In this document: positions 52,701 through 61,318 of the stretch, piece by piece
Layout of the letters: each line of letters opens with the position of its first letter
Numbering within the stretch: position 1 is the first letter of the stretch
From: Acetivibrio cellulolyticus CD2
GTDB lineage: Bacteria; Bacillota; Clostridia; Acetivibrionales; Acetivibrionaceae
NCBI RefSeq assembly: GCF_000179595.2
Contig: NZ_JH556658.1
Coordinates: forward strand, 659,176 to 723,175
DNA length: 64,000 bases
Direction of reading: 5' to 3'
Made by a program: the position numbers and the translations under genes
The notes under the pieces: generated by a model
What the model was told of the DNA's origin: nothing
Databases searched by the model: none
What the model saw: the letters and a program-made list of their open reading frames with translations, nothing else

Positions 52701-55700
52701 TTTGTGATGATAATTTTGATTACATATTTGAGGGTAAAAATCAAATTGAATTACTGACTGATGATGAAGCACAGAGTATATATGATTTGAATATCACTAG
52801 ACTTATAAAAACTGAGAAGGAAACTGTCTTTAAAAGAATATCATCAATAAATGAGGTTATACATTTTGTTGGTAAGTTTGGAAAAATGGATATGGTAAAT
52901 GATTATCTGATTGATGAAAAGCTTTTAAATCAGATGACTCAGACAGTATGTGCCGGGGTTGCAGCAGGGTATGAGGCATTAAAGGATGCAGGTATTCCAC
53001 TTGTGAGGGAGTATAGGAAGACTTCAGGAGGTTCCATGCTGCCAGGAAGGCTTGTATTACCTTCAGAAATGCAGGATGATACGGGAATAATTTACGCAAA
53101 TGGACTATGGCCAATTGAATCGGTAATAGCGGAAGTTTCAAAATATACAGCAGCTAAATTTGGCTCAAAAACAAGAACTGAAATTTTGAACTTCTTTGAG
53201 TCAATTATTTCAAGAGTAAGTGATCCTGAAACAAAAAAAATGCTGGGTGATTGGTTTGCGTTATATTATTCAAGGTTATCCGCTAATCCAGGAGAATCAG
53301 ACGTTTATGAGTTTAATCACAATTTCATGAACCTCCTGTCCGGTCAGGCAAATAACAGGTTGGCTCAGTTTATTGGTGCTACAGGACCAAATATGTACAT
53401 CAACACTGCTTGTGCATCAAATGCAAGTTCTGTAACTGTTGCTGAGGATATGATAAGAGCAGGTCATGCACGCAGAATGATTGTAATAGGTGCAGATATA
53501 TCAAGTACCAGAAATCTGCTGCCATGGTTTGGAGCCGGATTCTCGAGCATTGGTGCACTGACCGAGTCTGACAGTTTATTTGACGCTGCAGTTCCATTTG
53601 ATAATCGAAGAAGCGGAATGATTCTTAGTTCCGGAGCTTCCGGTCTTATAATTGAAAAAGAGGACGATGTTTTGAAAAGAGGTATGAACGGTATCTGTCG
53701 TATTTTGGGAACACATGCGTTTAATGCTGCCGGTCACATTTCAAAAATCGATACTAATAAGCACTGTATTGAACTTGACAGGTTTGTTTCAAAGATGGAA
53801 AACGAGCATAATTTGAATAGAAACGATATAACTTCAAAATTGGTATATTGCTCACATGAAACCTATTCACACAAGCCAGGCTGTTCATACATGGAAAAGA
53901 CCTCCTTGGAAAGTACGTTCGGTGAAAAATTCAGAGAGATTAAAGTTATTAATACAAAGGGAATGACCGGACATATAATGGGCGCATCAATTGATGAAGC
54001 TGTATCTGCAAAAGCATTACAGTATCAAAAGATTCCTCCTGTCGTAAATTTAAAGGAACTTGATCCTGAACTTGAAGGCCTTAATTTATCAAAGGGCGGG
54101 GCCTACGATTTTGAATATGTTTTAAGAGCTGTAGCTGCTTTCGGAGGACAGGGTAATTACCATCTTATGCAAAGGATTGCAAACGGGGATGAAAGAATTG
54201 TCGATAAGAAAGCTTATAGAGAATGGATTGACAGGATTTCTTCCAAAAATGCCGAGCTTAAAAATCACGGCAGGATTATGGTGGCTGAAGATTATGGTGA
54301 GAATATATATTTACATGAAACAGGGCATCAGGAAGTTGCAGTAGTTGCTGAGATTACATCAGAGAAAACGGTTAGTACAGCACCTTATAAAACTTTAAAA
54401 GCAAACAGCTCGCCAGAGCTTAGTGTTGATGCTAAAGTTGCGGCAGATCCACAGGCAATAATAGATGAAGTACTAACTATCTATGCTAATGTAACACAAT
54501 ATCCTAAAGAAATGCTTGAGTTATCAATGGAGCTTGAAGCTGATCTTGGCGTAGATACAGTAAAGCAGGCAACAATTTTCTCAATGCTTGCAGAACAGTT
54601 TAATTTAGAATTTTCAGAAGGACAGTCTCTTTCAAATTACACTACAATTGGCCAAATAGTTGAGCTAATATTGGAAAACAGTAATTATTCAAAGCAACCT
54701 GTAAACAACGGTCAGATTGAAGATTTTAAGAACGTGGCTATATCAAACAATTTTGAAGGTGTTAAGACAGGAGCATTATCGCATAATTATGAGGAAGAAG
54801 TGCTAAAACTGGTTTCAGAAATTACTTTATACCCTGTTGAGCTTCTTGAAAAGGATATGGAAATGGAAGCAGATTTGGGAATTGATACAGTAAAGCAGGC
54901 AACAATCTTTTCAATTCTAAGCGACAAGTATGGATTGACTGAGGAAATGTCAAGTAATATCTCACAATATCGTACAATTGGGGCATTAATTGATTTGGTT
55001 AGTAAAAACAACAAGAGTGACCAACTGGATGCAATTGAAAATCAAAGTAGTAGCAACACTGCTTATAAAGCAGAAACTGCGACTGTCAACATTGGTTCAA
55101 TCAGAAAACAGGTTTTTGATTTGATTTCTCAAATTACTCAATATCCTGTTGAAATGCTTGATGAAGATATGGAAATTGAAGCTGACTTGGGTGTTGATAC
55201 TATCAAGCAAGCAACAATTCTTTCAGAATTAATCATGAAATTTAATATTGTTGAAAGTGTAACTATGAATCCTTCAGAATTAAAAACAATTAAATCAATA
55301 ATTAATGTTTTGGAAGAGAATATTGGTACAAATCTGGTTGATAAGAGTAGTAATTCTGTACAAAAGGTTCTTCCTGCAGAGCATAAAGCTGATTACCCAC
55401 AAACAGTTTCCAATAACAATGAAAACACTAGGGAGAATGAGTTCGAAAGAGAATTGTGTGTGCAGTACCCTGTAATTGTTGAAGAAAAATCAGGTGACAA
55501 GGATTTTGATCTGAATAACAAAAATGTAGTTATTATTGGTGATCGTTCTGAGACTGTAAAAAAAGCTGCTGCGTATTTTAAAAAGGCCTCAGGAAACGTG
55601 AGTGAATTTGTATTCGACGAAAAAATGAGCCTTGATGAACTGGAAAATAGAATTTCATATTTTACTGAGAATGTGAATCACGTAGATGTTATTCTTGACT

Positions 55701-57922
55701 TAAGTCATTTGGGAGAAGCCATTGATTTTGAAAACTTATCCGGTGAAAAAGAAAAGAACATACTTATTCTAAACAGTTTATCCAGATTCCTGTTTTATAA
55801 AAATGTTTCTCAAAAGGCATCTAATCCTGCTTTGAGAATTATATGTGCTGTAGCTATGGACGGATGCTTTGGATTTACAGAGCAAGAGAATTTAAAATTT
55901 GATCCGTTTTATGGTGCTCTGAGTGGTTTTTATAAAGGGCTTAGGAAAGAGTTTGGAGAGTCTAAAGTAAAAATAATTGATTTGGGTAGTTCTGAAAAAT
56001 TTAAATTGACAGATAAGGTATTAAACAGGCTTAAAGAAGAATTTGAGGTAGAATTCAAGTCCTATGAGTTAGGGTATATGGACAATAAAAGAGTGACATT
56101 AAAACTGGATAATGTAGATCGCTCGCAGATGACACCGGTTGAAAAGTTCGATTCAAACCATTTTGTAATCACTGGCGGAGGAAATGGAATAACAGCAGAA
56201 ATTGTCCTTGGAATTTCAAAGAGGATAAGGGGCAAATATACAATAATCGGTAGAACTCACCTTCCTGCTGATATCGAGAAGCTTTCCAAACTTGATGAAG
56301 CTTCTTTAGAGGAAAAAAAGGTTGAAATATATGAGCAGTTGAAGAAAGAAGGAAAGAAGGCAACTCCTGCAGAGGTACAAAAAGAACATTCAAAGCTCAT
56401 AAAAGCAATTTCAGTATACAGGCTTTTACATGACATACGGGAAAATGGGAGTGAAGCGGTTTACTTAAATTGTGATGTAGCAGATTATGAAGCTTTAAAA
56501 ACTGTCATTAATAAAGCTACTTCAATGTATGGTCCTGCTAATGTTATCATTCATGGAGCTGGAATTGAAAAGAGCAGATTATTGGGACAGAAAACAAAAG
56601 AAGAGTTTAATGAAATATTCGCTGTTAAAGCTAATGGGCTGTGCAATTTGTATCGTTTGGCAGATAAAGAAGCTTTAAAAGTGCTAATCGGTTTGTCTTC
56701 CATATCCGGAAGATTCGGAAATGAGGCCCAATTGGATTATTGTTCTGCGAACAATTTTATAAGCAGCTTTATGTCTATGGTAAAATCAAAGCATAAGGGA
56801 ATTAGAGCTTTAAGTATATCATGGTCTGGTTGGAAAGACACAGGTATGGCTTGGAGGAATGAGTTTGTTAAAGAAAACTCCGAGGAAATGGGGCTGCATT
56901 TGATAGAGCCGGAAAGAGGAACAAACGAGTTCTTGAATATTTTAGCCAGTAATCTGAATCTGGATGAAATTGTTGTAAGCAAGGGCCTTGGCTCTTTGAC
57001 AGGTATGGAAAAGTGGTATAATATAAAGAATGTGGTACCAATGATTGACTGGGTAAGTAAAAAAGATGGAGAAATCAATAATGTGTACAAGGTTCTTTCT
57101 GTAAAAGCTGATCCGATTATTAATAACCATAGACTTGGTAAAACACCTTTGATGCCTATTGTTGGTTGTATGGAAATTGGGGCTCAGGCGCATAGTTTAA
57201 TTTTCGGAAGGAAAGAGCAGTACTGCTTTAAAAATGTGCAGATTCACAATCCATTAAAGCTGTTCAATGATAAATCGCAGGAGATAATAATGAATCTGGA
57301 AGAAGTAACATCTGATGATTCGATTGATGTAGCTTTCTATAATTACTTTAATCCAAAGATTGGAAAGGGTAAAATGGTTGAGCTGAACAGTATGATAATT
57401 TCTGCAAACATTGGAGACTACGAGCATTTAAATGAAAATAAAAACATTGAAACTTCCGACATGAAAGAGGATAGCTTGTTTGGCTCACTTGAGAAAATGG
57501 GTAAGATACATAATAATGCAATTCAATTAGGGCCTTTGTTTATTGATGAAAAAGCAGCGCAAGTTAATAAATTTAAGTTCAGCGATAAAGGGGCAATATT
57601 GACAGTTGCATTGTCCGAAGAGCAAATTAAAAACAAAAAGTATAATCTACAAAATTTGCTTATAAATCCTGCGTTTACAGACACCTTGATGCAGTCGTGT
57701 GGAGTGCATGCTTCCACTGATGATGATAGGATTTTCTTGCCATGGAAGGTTGGAGAATTCGGTGTTGTAAAGGTTCCTAGAGAACCAGGCTTGTTCAAGT
57801 CATATGCAAAGCTTATTGAATGCAATAACGACGAAAAGACGTACAATGTTATATTGTACAATGAAAAAGGAGAGGTAAACTACTATGCCAAAAATGTTAT
57901 TGTGAAGCGTATAAACCAATGA
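49706..57922 (+). CDS. PfaA-like type I polyketide/secondary-lipid synthase, KS-AT-KS-ACP-ACP-ACP-KR-DH
   Basis: 2,738 residues; ATG 49706 after GGAGGG (an in-frame ATG 49685 precedes that site). KS1 (~8-430) has Cys220 (DGACASS), His354 (EAHGTGT) and His395 (NVGHLRN). AT (~600-905) has Ser695 (GHSLGE) and a HAFH motif that fits malonyl. A second KS (~975-1490) keeps Cys1236 (TACASNAS) and two His (CSHETYS, MTGHIMG). Three ACPs have LGxDT with Thr1618, Thr1728 and Thr1832 at the phosphopantetheine position. KR (~1930-2440) has TGGGNGI, LSSISGR and DYCSANN. The C-terminal hotdog dehydratase (~2464-2738) has INNHRLGK and NPAFTDTLMQ. Tandem ACPs and the KR-DH tail resemble PfaA of PUFA synthases, but an internal second KS is not part of standard PfaA. 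There is no enoyl reductase or thioesterase. Probably iterative; product unknown. Confidence 0.92.
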   Translation: MNKYYYPAERIAVVAMGCLMPDAVNTNILWENIINKKVSIREVPDNVFNKSVFYEPDVFGKTSKNDKTYTKYAAIPDDFDFMGLSRKYKIPPAVASYLDNNQKATIFCVDQVVNQLKSTLPKEKTAVILCAGAPGQKFENVVRRTFYRNVESHILNHPLVNSGKLPQINQVLEEVKEEILKYTQPITEDTTTGYLQNITAGRISNIFDWWGPSYVVDGACASSLITISDSVAGLLNYEYDAVVTGGSEVTSSEVGFAAFCGINALSPHGSYPFDSRACGFVMGLGGGIVVLKRLSDALRDGDYIYSVISGYGLGSDGKGKYIAAPSEEGQVRVIQDACKMAGYSVDTIEMIEAHGTGTTVGDVVEVASLKKAFLGLGAQKENNCGLGSIKSNVGHLRNAAGIAGFLKASLALDNKVLPATANIKEINPKLMLEGSPFYVLSENKKWAENALHPRRANISSYGFGGADCHICVEEFRPEFLQKTYSFNNKKAKNNDIKTEAKEEAVFFSADSIEAATTAMKSFIDNNSDVSFEKAVYMNNLSTNSDKEWRISICAVSMEQLKEKVQLLEQNIREDKLQDSHLLSVKGIYIGNGPKIDSSQIAFMFPGQASQYPNMLKEMYETYPQVKSFYLKTDALWKARYSNSLMPLVFGEDEEELKDVLKDTKNTHPAMFVSNMAVYKLLCEAGVKADYMIGHSLGEITSLYAGEMIDLKSALKVIGERGFSFDKIAVNNRGKMVSVKEKADKVEEIIKDNGFKVGIANINSPEQTVVGGKSEEIAEFIDFLGKNGYKFTQLNVSHAFHTDVVSEAANDFGESIKDVKFNKPEYKIMACHLADFYNNIKSSSDKMSGILKKQILSPVKFVDSVLKLYEAGVRVFIEAGPSNVLTNLVKTILSDKEVKIVNINSKTKSSVDGFKQAMAVLFAHGVEVSPIPSNSILGLQEEGITTVVYHAETKAPEVDAWANIEQRAESSKINNINTAKESIVYSGVSIGLPGTFKKAFCDDNFDYIFEGKNQIELLTDDEAQSIYDLNITRLIKTEKETVFKRISSINEVIHFVGKFGKMDMVNDYLIDEKLLNQMTQTVCAGVAAGYEALKDAGIPLVREYRKTSGGSMLPGRLVLPSEMQDDTGIIYANGLWPIESVIAEVSKYTAAKFGSKTRTEILNFFESIISRVSDPETKKMLGDWFALYYSRLSANPGESDVYEFNHNFMNLLSGQANNRLAQFIGATGPNMYINTACASNASSVTVAEDMIRAGHARRMIVIGADISSTRNLLPWFGAGFSSIGALTESDSLFDAAVPFDNRRSGMILSSGASGLIIEKEDDVLKRGMNGICRILGTHAFNAAGHISKIDTNKHCIELDRFVSKMENEHNLNRNDITSKLVYCSHETYSHKPGCSYMEKTSLESTFGEKFREIKVINTKGMTGHIMGASIDEAVSAKALQYQKIPPVVNLKELDPELEGLNLSKGGAYDFEYVLRAVAAFGGQGNYHLMQRIANGDERIVDKKAYREWIDRISSKNAELKNHGRIMVAEDYGENIYLHETGHQEVAVVAEITSEKTVSTAPYKTLKANSSPELSVDAKVAADPQAIIDEVLTIYANVTQYPKEMLELSMELEADLGVDTVKQATIFSMLAEQFNLEFSEGQSLSNYTTIGQIVELILENSNYSKQPVNNGQIEDFKNVAISNNFEGVKTGALSHNYEEEVLKLVSEITLYPVELLEKDMEMEADLGIDTVKQATIFSILSDKYGLTEEMSSNISQYRTIGALIDLVSKNNKSDQLDAIENQSSSNTAYKAETATVNIGSIRKQVFDLISQITQYPVEMLDEDMEIEADLGVDTIKQATILSELIMKFNIVESVTMNPSELKTIKSIINVLEENIGTNLVDKSSNSVQKVLPAEHKADYPQTVSNNNENTRENEFERELCVQYPVIVEEKSGDKDFDLNNKNVVIIGDRSETVKKAAAYFKKASGNVSEFVFDEKMSLDELENRISYFTENVNHVDVILDLSHLGEAIDFENLSGEKEKNILILNSLSRFLFYKNVSQKASNPALRIICAVAMDGCFGFTEQENLKFDPFYGALSGFYKGLRKEFGESKVKIIDLGSSEKFKLTDKVLNRLKEEFEVEFKSYELGYMDNKRVTLKLDNVDRSQMTPVEKFDSNHFVITGGGNGITAEIVLGISKRIRGKYTIIGRTHLPADIEKLSKLDEASLEEKKVEIYEQLKKEGKKATPAEVQKEHSKLIKAISVYRLLHDIRENGSEAVYLNCDVADYEALKTVINKATSMYGPANVIIHGAGIEKSRLLGQKTKEEFNEIFAVKANGLCNLYRLADKEALKVLIGLSSISGRFGNEAQLDYCSANNFISSFMSMVKSKHKGIRALSISWSGWKDTGMAWRNEFVKENSEEMGLHLIEPERGTNEFLNILASNLNLDEIVVSKGLGSLTGMEKWYNIKNVVPMIDWVSKKDGEINNVYKVLSVKADPIINNHRLGKTPLMPIVGCMEIGAQAHSLIFGRKEQYCFKNVQIHNPLKLFNDKSQEIIMNLEEVTSDDSIDVAFYNYFNPKIGKGKMVELNSMIISANIGDYEHLNENKNIETSDMKEDSLFGSLEKMGKIHNNAIQLGPLFIDEKAAQVNKFKFSDKGAILTVALSEEQIKNKKYNLQNLLINPAFTDTLMQSCGVHASTDDDRIFLPWKVGEFGVVKVPREPGLFKSYAKLIECNNDEKTYNVILYNEKGEVNYYAKNVIVKRINQ

Positions 57923-58602
57923 GCAGCCAGTATGCGATTAATGATTCACTAGAGTCAATAAGCGAATTGTATGGATTTGAATTCTCTGTGGTAGATATGA
58001 GTAAGCTTAGAGAGAAGGATTTAAACCTTCTCTCAGTGCTCTCGGAAAAAGAAATTGAACATTTGGACGGGGTGAAGATCGAAAAAAATAAAATCCAGTG
58101 GATAGCGGGCAGATATGCCGTTAAGTCTGCACTATTTAAATACAAGCTGGAAAGAGCGGTGCTTATGGACCTTTCGTGTATAGATGTACTGAAAGGATCG
58201 AATTCCGCTCCATATATTCTTCAATATCCGGATTTATGTGTTTCAATAACACATTCCTTTCCATATTGTGTAGGGATAGTATCAGGTAGGAGAATTGGCG
58301 TAGATATTGATCAGATTAACGAACCTCAAGAATCGCTGATAAGGTATTTTTATTGTGATGCTGAGAAGGTAATTTTAGATAGCTTTAAAGGTACTGATGA
58401 ATTTGCATGCCAGGCAATGATTTACTGGACAAGAAAAGAGGCAGCTTCTAAGCTGTTGCAGCTTGGAATGCAAATGGATTTTAAGAACCTTGATACATCT
58501 GGAGATAGAACTATTATAGATAAATGCAATATTCGCTTTGAATCATTTATATGTAGGGAGTTTTGTGTGTCAATTGCAGTTGAAGAAGAAATTAAGAAAT
58601 AA
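57919..58602 (+). CDS. Sfp-type 4'-phosphopantetheinyl transferase
   Basis: This 227-residue enzyme starts with ATG overlapping the megasynthase stop by 4 nt, so its translation is coupled. Motifs are WIAGRYAVKSALFK, VSITHSFPYC, the Mg-binding GVDID (~126-130) and WTRKEAASKLL (~170). It transfers phosphopantetheine from CoA to the carrier residue of ACPs, here presumably the discrete ACP and the three megasynthase ACPs. Because those three have Thr in place of Ser, this dedicated partner enzyme may have adapted specificity, which is an inference worth testing. Confidence 0.9.
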   Translation: MSSQYAINDSLESISELYGFEFSVVDMSKLREKDLNLLSVLSEKEIEHLDGVKIEKNKIQWIAGRYAVKSALFKYKLERAVLMDLSCIDVLKGSNSAPYILQYPDLCVSITHSFPYCVGIVSGRRIGVDIDQINEPQESLIRYFYCDAEKVILDSFKGTDEFACQAMIYWTRKEAASKLLQLGMQMDFKNLDTSGDRTIIDKCNIRFESFICREFCVSIAVEEEIKK

Positions 58603-58612
58603 CATACTTTAG

Positions 58613-58646
58613 AGAGCTGTCCTTAAGCTTTGGGGCAGCTCTTTTT
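58613..58646 (+). terminator. Terminator of the polyketide/lipid operon
   Basis: AGAGCTGTCC (58613-58622) pairs with GGGGCAGCTCT (58632-58642), and TTTTT follows. It lies 11 bp after the transferase stop codon and closes the operon. Confidence 0.88.
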
Positions 58647-58697
58647 GTACCAAACGATTATTCCTTAAAATTTAAGTATTATGTAAAATTAAAAAAA

Positions 58698-58726
58698 TTG
58701 ATATTGCAAAACATAGGTATTATGTT
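58698..58726 (+). promoter_or_regulatory. Candidate promoter of the permease gene
   Basis: TTGATA (58698-58703), 17 bp, TATGTT (58721-58726). The -10 is weak, with four of six matches. A small hairpin (ACGAC-TT-GTCGT, 58755-58766) lies in the leader. Confidence 0.35.
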
Positions 58727-58822
58727 ATAAAATTAATATAATCAATTTCCTTGTACGACTTGTCGTGGGGACGGTAGTATGGTAGGTATTGAAAATTTAA
58801 TAGTATGGAAGGATGGTAGGAT

Positions 58823-60433
58823 ATGGGGATGATAATGCCTCTATTATTGACGTTGTTACCTATTGCGGTAATATTGTGTATGCTTATAATCTGGAAAAAA
58901 CCAGCAGATATAAGCGGAATTGTAGGATGGTTGATTCTTTCGGTTATTGCGGTGGTTTCCTTTAAAACATCACCGGAAGTTATAGCCCGTTCAACAGTTG
59001 CTGGTTTTATAAAGTCTTTTCCTGTTTCACTGATCGTTGCAACTTCACTTCTTCAAATGGCTTTTATGGAAAAAACAGGTGCTTTAAAAAGAGTTATTAT
59101 ATTCATGAAAACAATTTCAAGTGACAATAAAGCAGTTCAGATAATGATGCTGAGTATAGGATTCGGAACACTTATGGTTGCGGTTGGTGCAACTCCTGTA
59201 TCGATTCTTCCTCCAATTCTCATTGCGATGGGATATACAACCTATGTTTCAATTGCGTTGCCTGCAATAGGCTACGATTCATTATGTACATATGCGCTAT
59301 TAGGTGCTCCAATAGTAGCTTTTTCCGATATTGCGAATGATTTTATCTCGAAAAATAATTTAGGGCCTGAGCTTACGCTAGCACAGATAGGAAGCATATT
59401 TTTTATGTTCCTGCCTGTTGTATCAACAATGATAGGTTTTTGCATGCTGTGGATAGTAGGTAAATGGGAAGCAATAAAGCAAGGCTGGCTTCCATGTTTG
59501 ATAACAGGATGTGTAATTGGAGTAGTTTCATTTTTTACCAACAAGTTCGAAAATTTTGTTACCTTAACAGGAGTTTTATGCGGCCTGGCTGTAATATTGG
59601 CAATGGTAATCTATCTTAAAGCCAACGGTAAAAAAGTTATAGATAGAAGCAAACTAACTAAGGAAGAAATAGATTATGAAAAGAAATTTCCACTGTGGAA
59701 GGCTTTTATACCTTGGGTTATACTTATTGTTATAATTTTAGGCTTGAATATTCCGAAAAATGTTTTTGATTTTCTTTATAAAGATATGACTATGCCTATA
59801 ATAGGTTTATCTGCTAATGCTAAAGATGTAATAAAAACAAGGGTATTATGGAATGCCTATACATGGATATTGGTGAGCACAATACTCTCAATGATTTTCA
59901 TTAGACCTAAAGCTTCTCAAGTCAAAGAAACGTTAAAGGCATGGGGAAAAAGAGCACCGAGGCCGGTTTTTTCTGCTGCGATATTCTTTGCGATAGGTGA
60001 AGTAATGAATATGACAGGTTTTAATATTGCAGAACAAGCATACACAGTAAAAAGTATGGTACAGGTATTGGCAAACGCTTCATCAAGTGCTTTTCAGGGA
60101 GCGTACGGTTTGGTTGTTGGATTCATTGGACTCTTCGGAGGTTTTATAACAGGAAGCGAAGCTTCTACAATAGCTATGTTTGCTAAGTATACAATGACAA
60201 CAGCAAAAGAGCTTAATCTTGGAATAACAGGGCTGGTTGTTGTTACAGCAGCATTGGCATTTGGTGGAGGTCTGGCAAGTGTTATTTCGCCAGCAAAGCT
60301 TCAGAATGCAGCTGCTTCAATAGATAAGTTGGGTGAGGAAAACAAGGTTATAAGAGTTGCCTTTGTATTTTCTCTTATCCTTACAACTGTGACTTCTATA
60401 TTTGCTTTGATACTTCTCAATATTATAAAGTAA
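58823..60433 (+). CDS. lctP: L-lactate permease (LctP) family transporter
   Basis: A 536-residue, very hydrophobic protein with about 12-14 membrane helices. It shows the LctP-type layout: N-terminal LLLTLLPIAVILCMLIIWKK, an early FGTLMVAVGATPVSILPPIL loop, a central cytoplasmic linker (SKLTKEEIDYEKKFP) and the late conserved GLFGGFITGSEASTIAMF, comparable to the GAFLTGSNTNSN region of lactate permeases, then GGGLASVISPAKLQNA. The family carries lactate or related 2-hydroxy acids with protons or sodium. Substrate identity here is by family only. The start is uncertain: ATG at 58823, 58829 or 58835, where the second has the best spacing from AGGA (58818-58821). It stands alone between two terminators. 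Confidence 0.82.
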   Translation: MGMIMPLLLTLLPIAVILCMLIIWKKPADISGIVGWLILSVIAVVSFKTSPEVIARSTVAGFIKSFPVSLIVATSLLQMAFMEKTGALKRVIIFMKTISSDNKAVQIMMLSIGFGTLMVAVGATPVSILPPILIAMGYTTYVSIALPAIGYDSLCTYALLGAPIVAFSDIANDFISKNNLGPELTLAQIGSIFFMFLPVVSTMIGFCMLWIVGKWEAIKQGWLPCLITGCVIGVVSFFTNKFENFVTLTGVLCGLAVILAMVIYLKANGKKVIDRSKLTKEEIDYEKKFPLWKAFIPWVILIVIILGLNIPKNVFDFLYKDMTMPIIGLSANAKDVIKTRVLWNAYTWILVSTILSMIFIRPKASQVKETLKAWGKRAPRPVFSAAIFFAIGEVMNMTGFNIAEQAYTVKSMVQVLANASSSAFQGAYGLVVGFIGLFGGFITGSEASTIAMFAKYTMTTAKELNLGITGLVVVTAALAFGGGLASVISPAKLQNAAASIDKLGEENKVIRVAFVFSLILTTVTSIFALILLNIIK

Positions 60434-60460
60434 ATGGAATAAACTAAAATCAAAACAAAG

Positions 60461-60502
60461 CTGTGTTCTTTCTTTAATTCCTATGAGAGAACGCAGTTTT
60501 TT
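60461..60502 (+). terminator. Terminator after the permease gene
   Basis: CTGTGTTCTTTC (60461-60472) pairs with GAGAGAACGCAG (60485-60496) with one or two G-U or mismatched positions, and TTTTTT follows. Confidence 0.85.
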
Positions 60503-60594
60503 ATTGCTATTATGAGTACATATTTTATGCAACTTATATAATTACTTAACATAATATGTATTAAAATATCGTTTGGAATTAGAGGTGCTTTAAT

Positions 60595-61062
60595 ATGTAC
60601 GAATATTATCATTCGGAAGAAAGACAACCACCGCCACCTGATCAACCACATGGACAACAACATCAGCAACAAGGACAGCAATTTGGGCCGCCATTTGGTC
60701 AACCATTCGGACCCCCATTCGGACCGCCAGCTGTTCCACCGTTCGGACAGCCATTTGGACCACCATTTGGACAGCCGCCTGTATCACCAGGAGCTTCATC
60801 AGGACCACCATCAGGACCTCCTCCAGCATTTGTTCCTCAGCAATCACAGGCTCATGGGGTAGGAGTTTTTGCAGTTGATCCAGGAGCGCTTAGACCATGT
60901 ATGTTCAGATATGTTTATATTTGGCTCAATACAGGAGAAAGTTTTTGGGCATGGTTAGTATTTGTCGGAAGAAGATCTGCAGCCGGATGGAGATGGACCG
61001 GGTTTAGATGGATATACTTTGGGGTAGATTTAAGGAACATTGAAAGTTTTGTCTGCTATTAA
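60595..61062 (+). CDS. Pro/Gly/Gln-rich protein with conserved aromatic C-terminal domain, unknown function
   Basis: ATG 60595 lies 7 nt after AGAGGTG. The 155-residue protein has no signal peptide. Residues ~10-85 are low complexity, built from repeats of the type FGxPFGPP with Gln and His. Residues ~95-155 are ordered and rich in Trp, Tyr, Phe and Arg: RPCMFRYVYIWLNTGESFWA, VGRRSAAGWRWTGFRWIYFG and a DLRNIESFVCY end with Cys near both borders. I do not recognise the family. A sticky repeat plus a compact aromatic domain is seen in spore-coat or exosporium proteins, but that is a guess. It is a single gene between terminators. Confidence 0.8.
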   Translation: MYEYYHSEERQPPPPDQPHGQQHQQQGQQFGPPFGQPFGPPFGPPAVPPFGQPFGPPFGQPPVSPGASSGPPSGPPPAFVPQQSQAHGVGVFAVDPGALRPCMFRYVYIWLNTGESFWAWLVFVGRRSAAGWRWTGFRWIYFGVDLRNIESFVCY

Positions 61063-61083
61063 GTTAATAGAATTGCTCGAAAG

Positions 61084-61147
61084 ATAATAAAAGTAAGGTG
61101 GGTTATAAGATTCAATCTTTATCCCCGCCTTGCTTTTATTATTTTTT
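61084..61147 (+). terminator. Terminator after the Pro/Gly-rich protein gene
   Basis: AATAAAAGTAAGGTGGG (from about 61086) pairs with CCCCGCCTTGCTTTTATT (to 61140) with one or two mismatches, and the final T-run ends at 61147. The ~20-nt loop contains a small inner stem (AAGATTCAATCTT). Confidence 0.85.
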
Positions 61148-61318
61148 CAAATTACCAGTATGACCTTTGATTGTTGTTAAGATATATTTTGTCTTTAATC
61201 TACTGGCAATCCAGTGTTACTTCTAGAATTAATTTTAAAAAGTATGTTCTTATATGCTTCAATATTAGGTACAAGGATGCTAGTACGATCTCAATATCCC
61301 AGTTACATAAATATGCAA

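Noticed and set aside
52660-54180. Calling the second KS of the megasynthase a chain length factor
   Set aside because: Chain length factors lack the active-site Cys, and this domain keeps Cys1236 and both candidate His residues.
60590-60847. 85-codon minus-strand frame rich in Val/Ala/Met
   Set aside because: It is a mirror of the Pro/Gly/Gln repeat in the plus-strand gene. Its low complexity is explained by that repeat.
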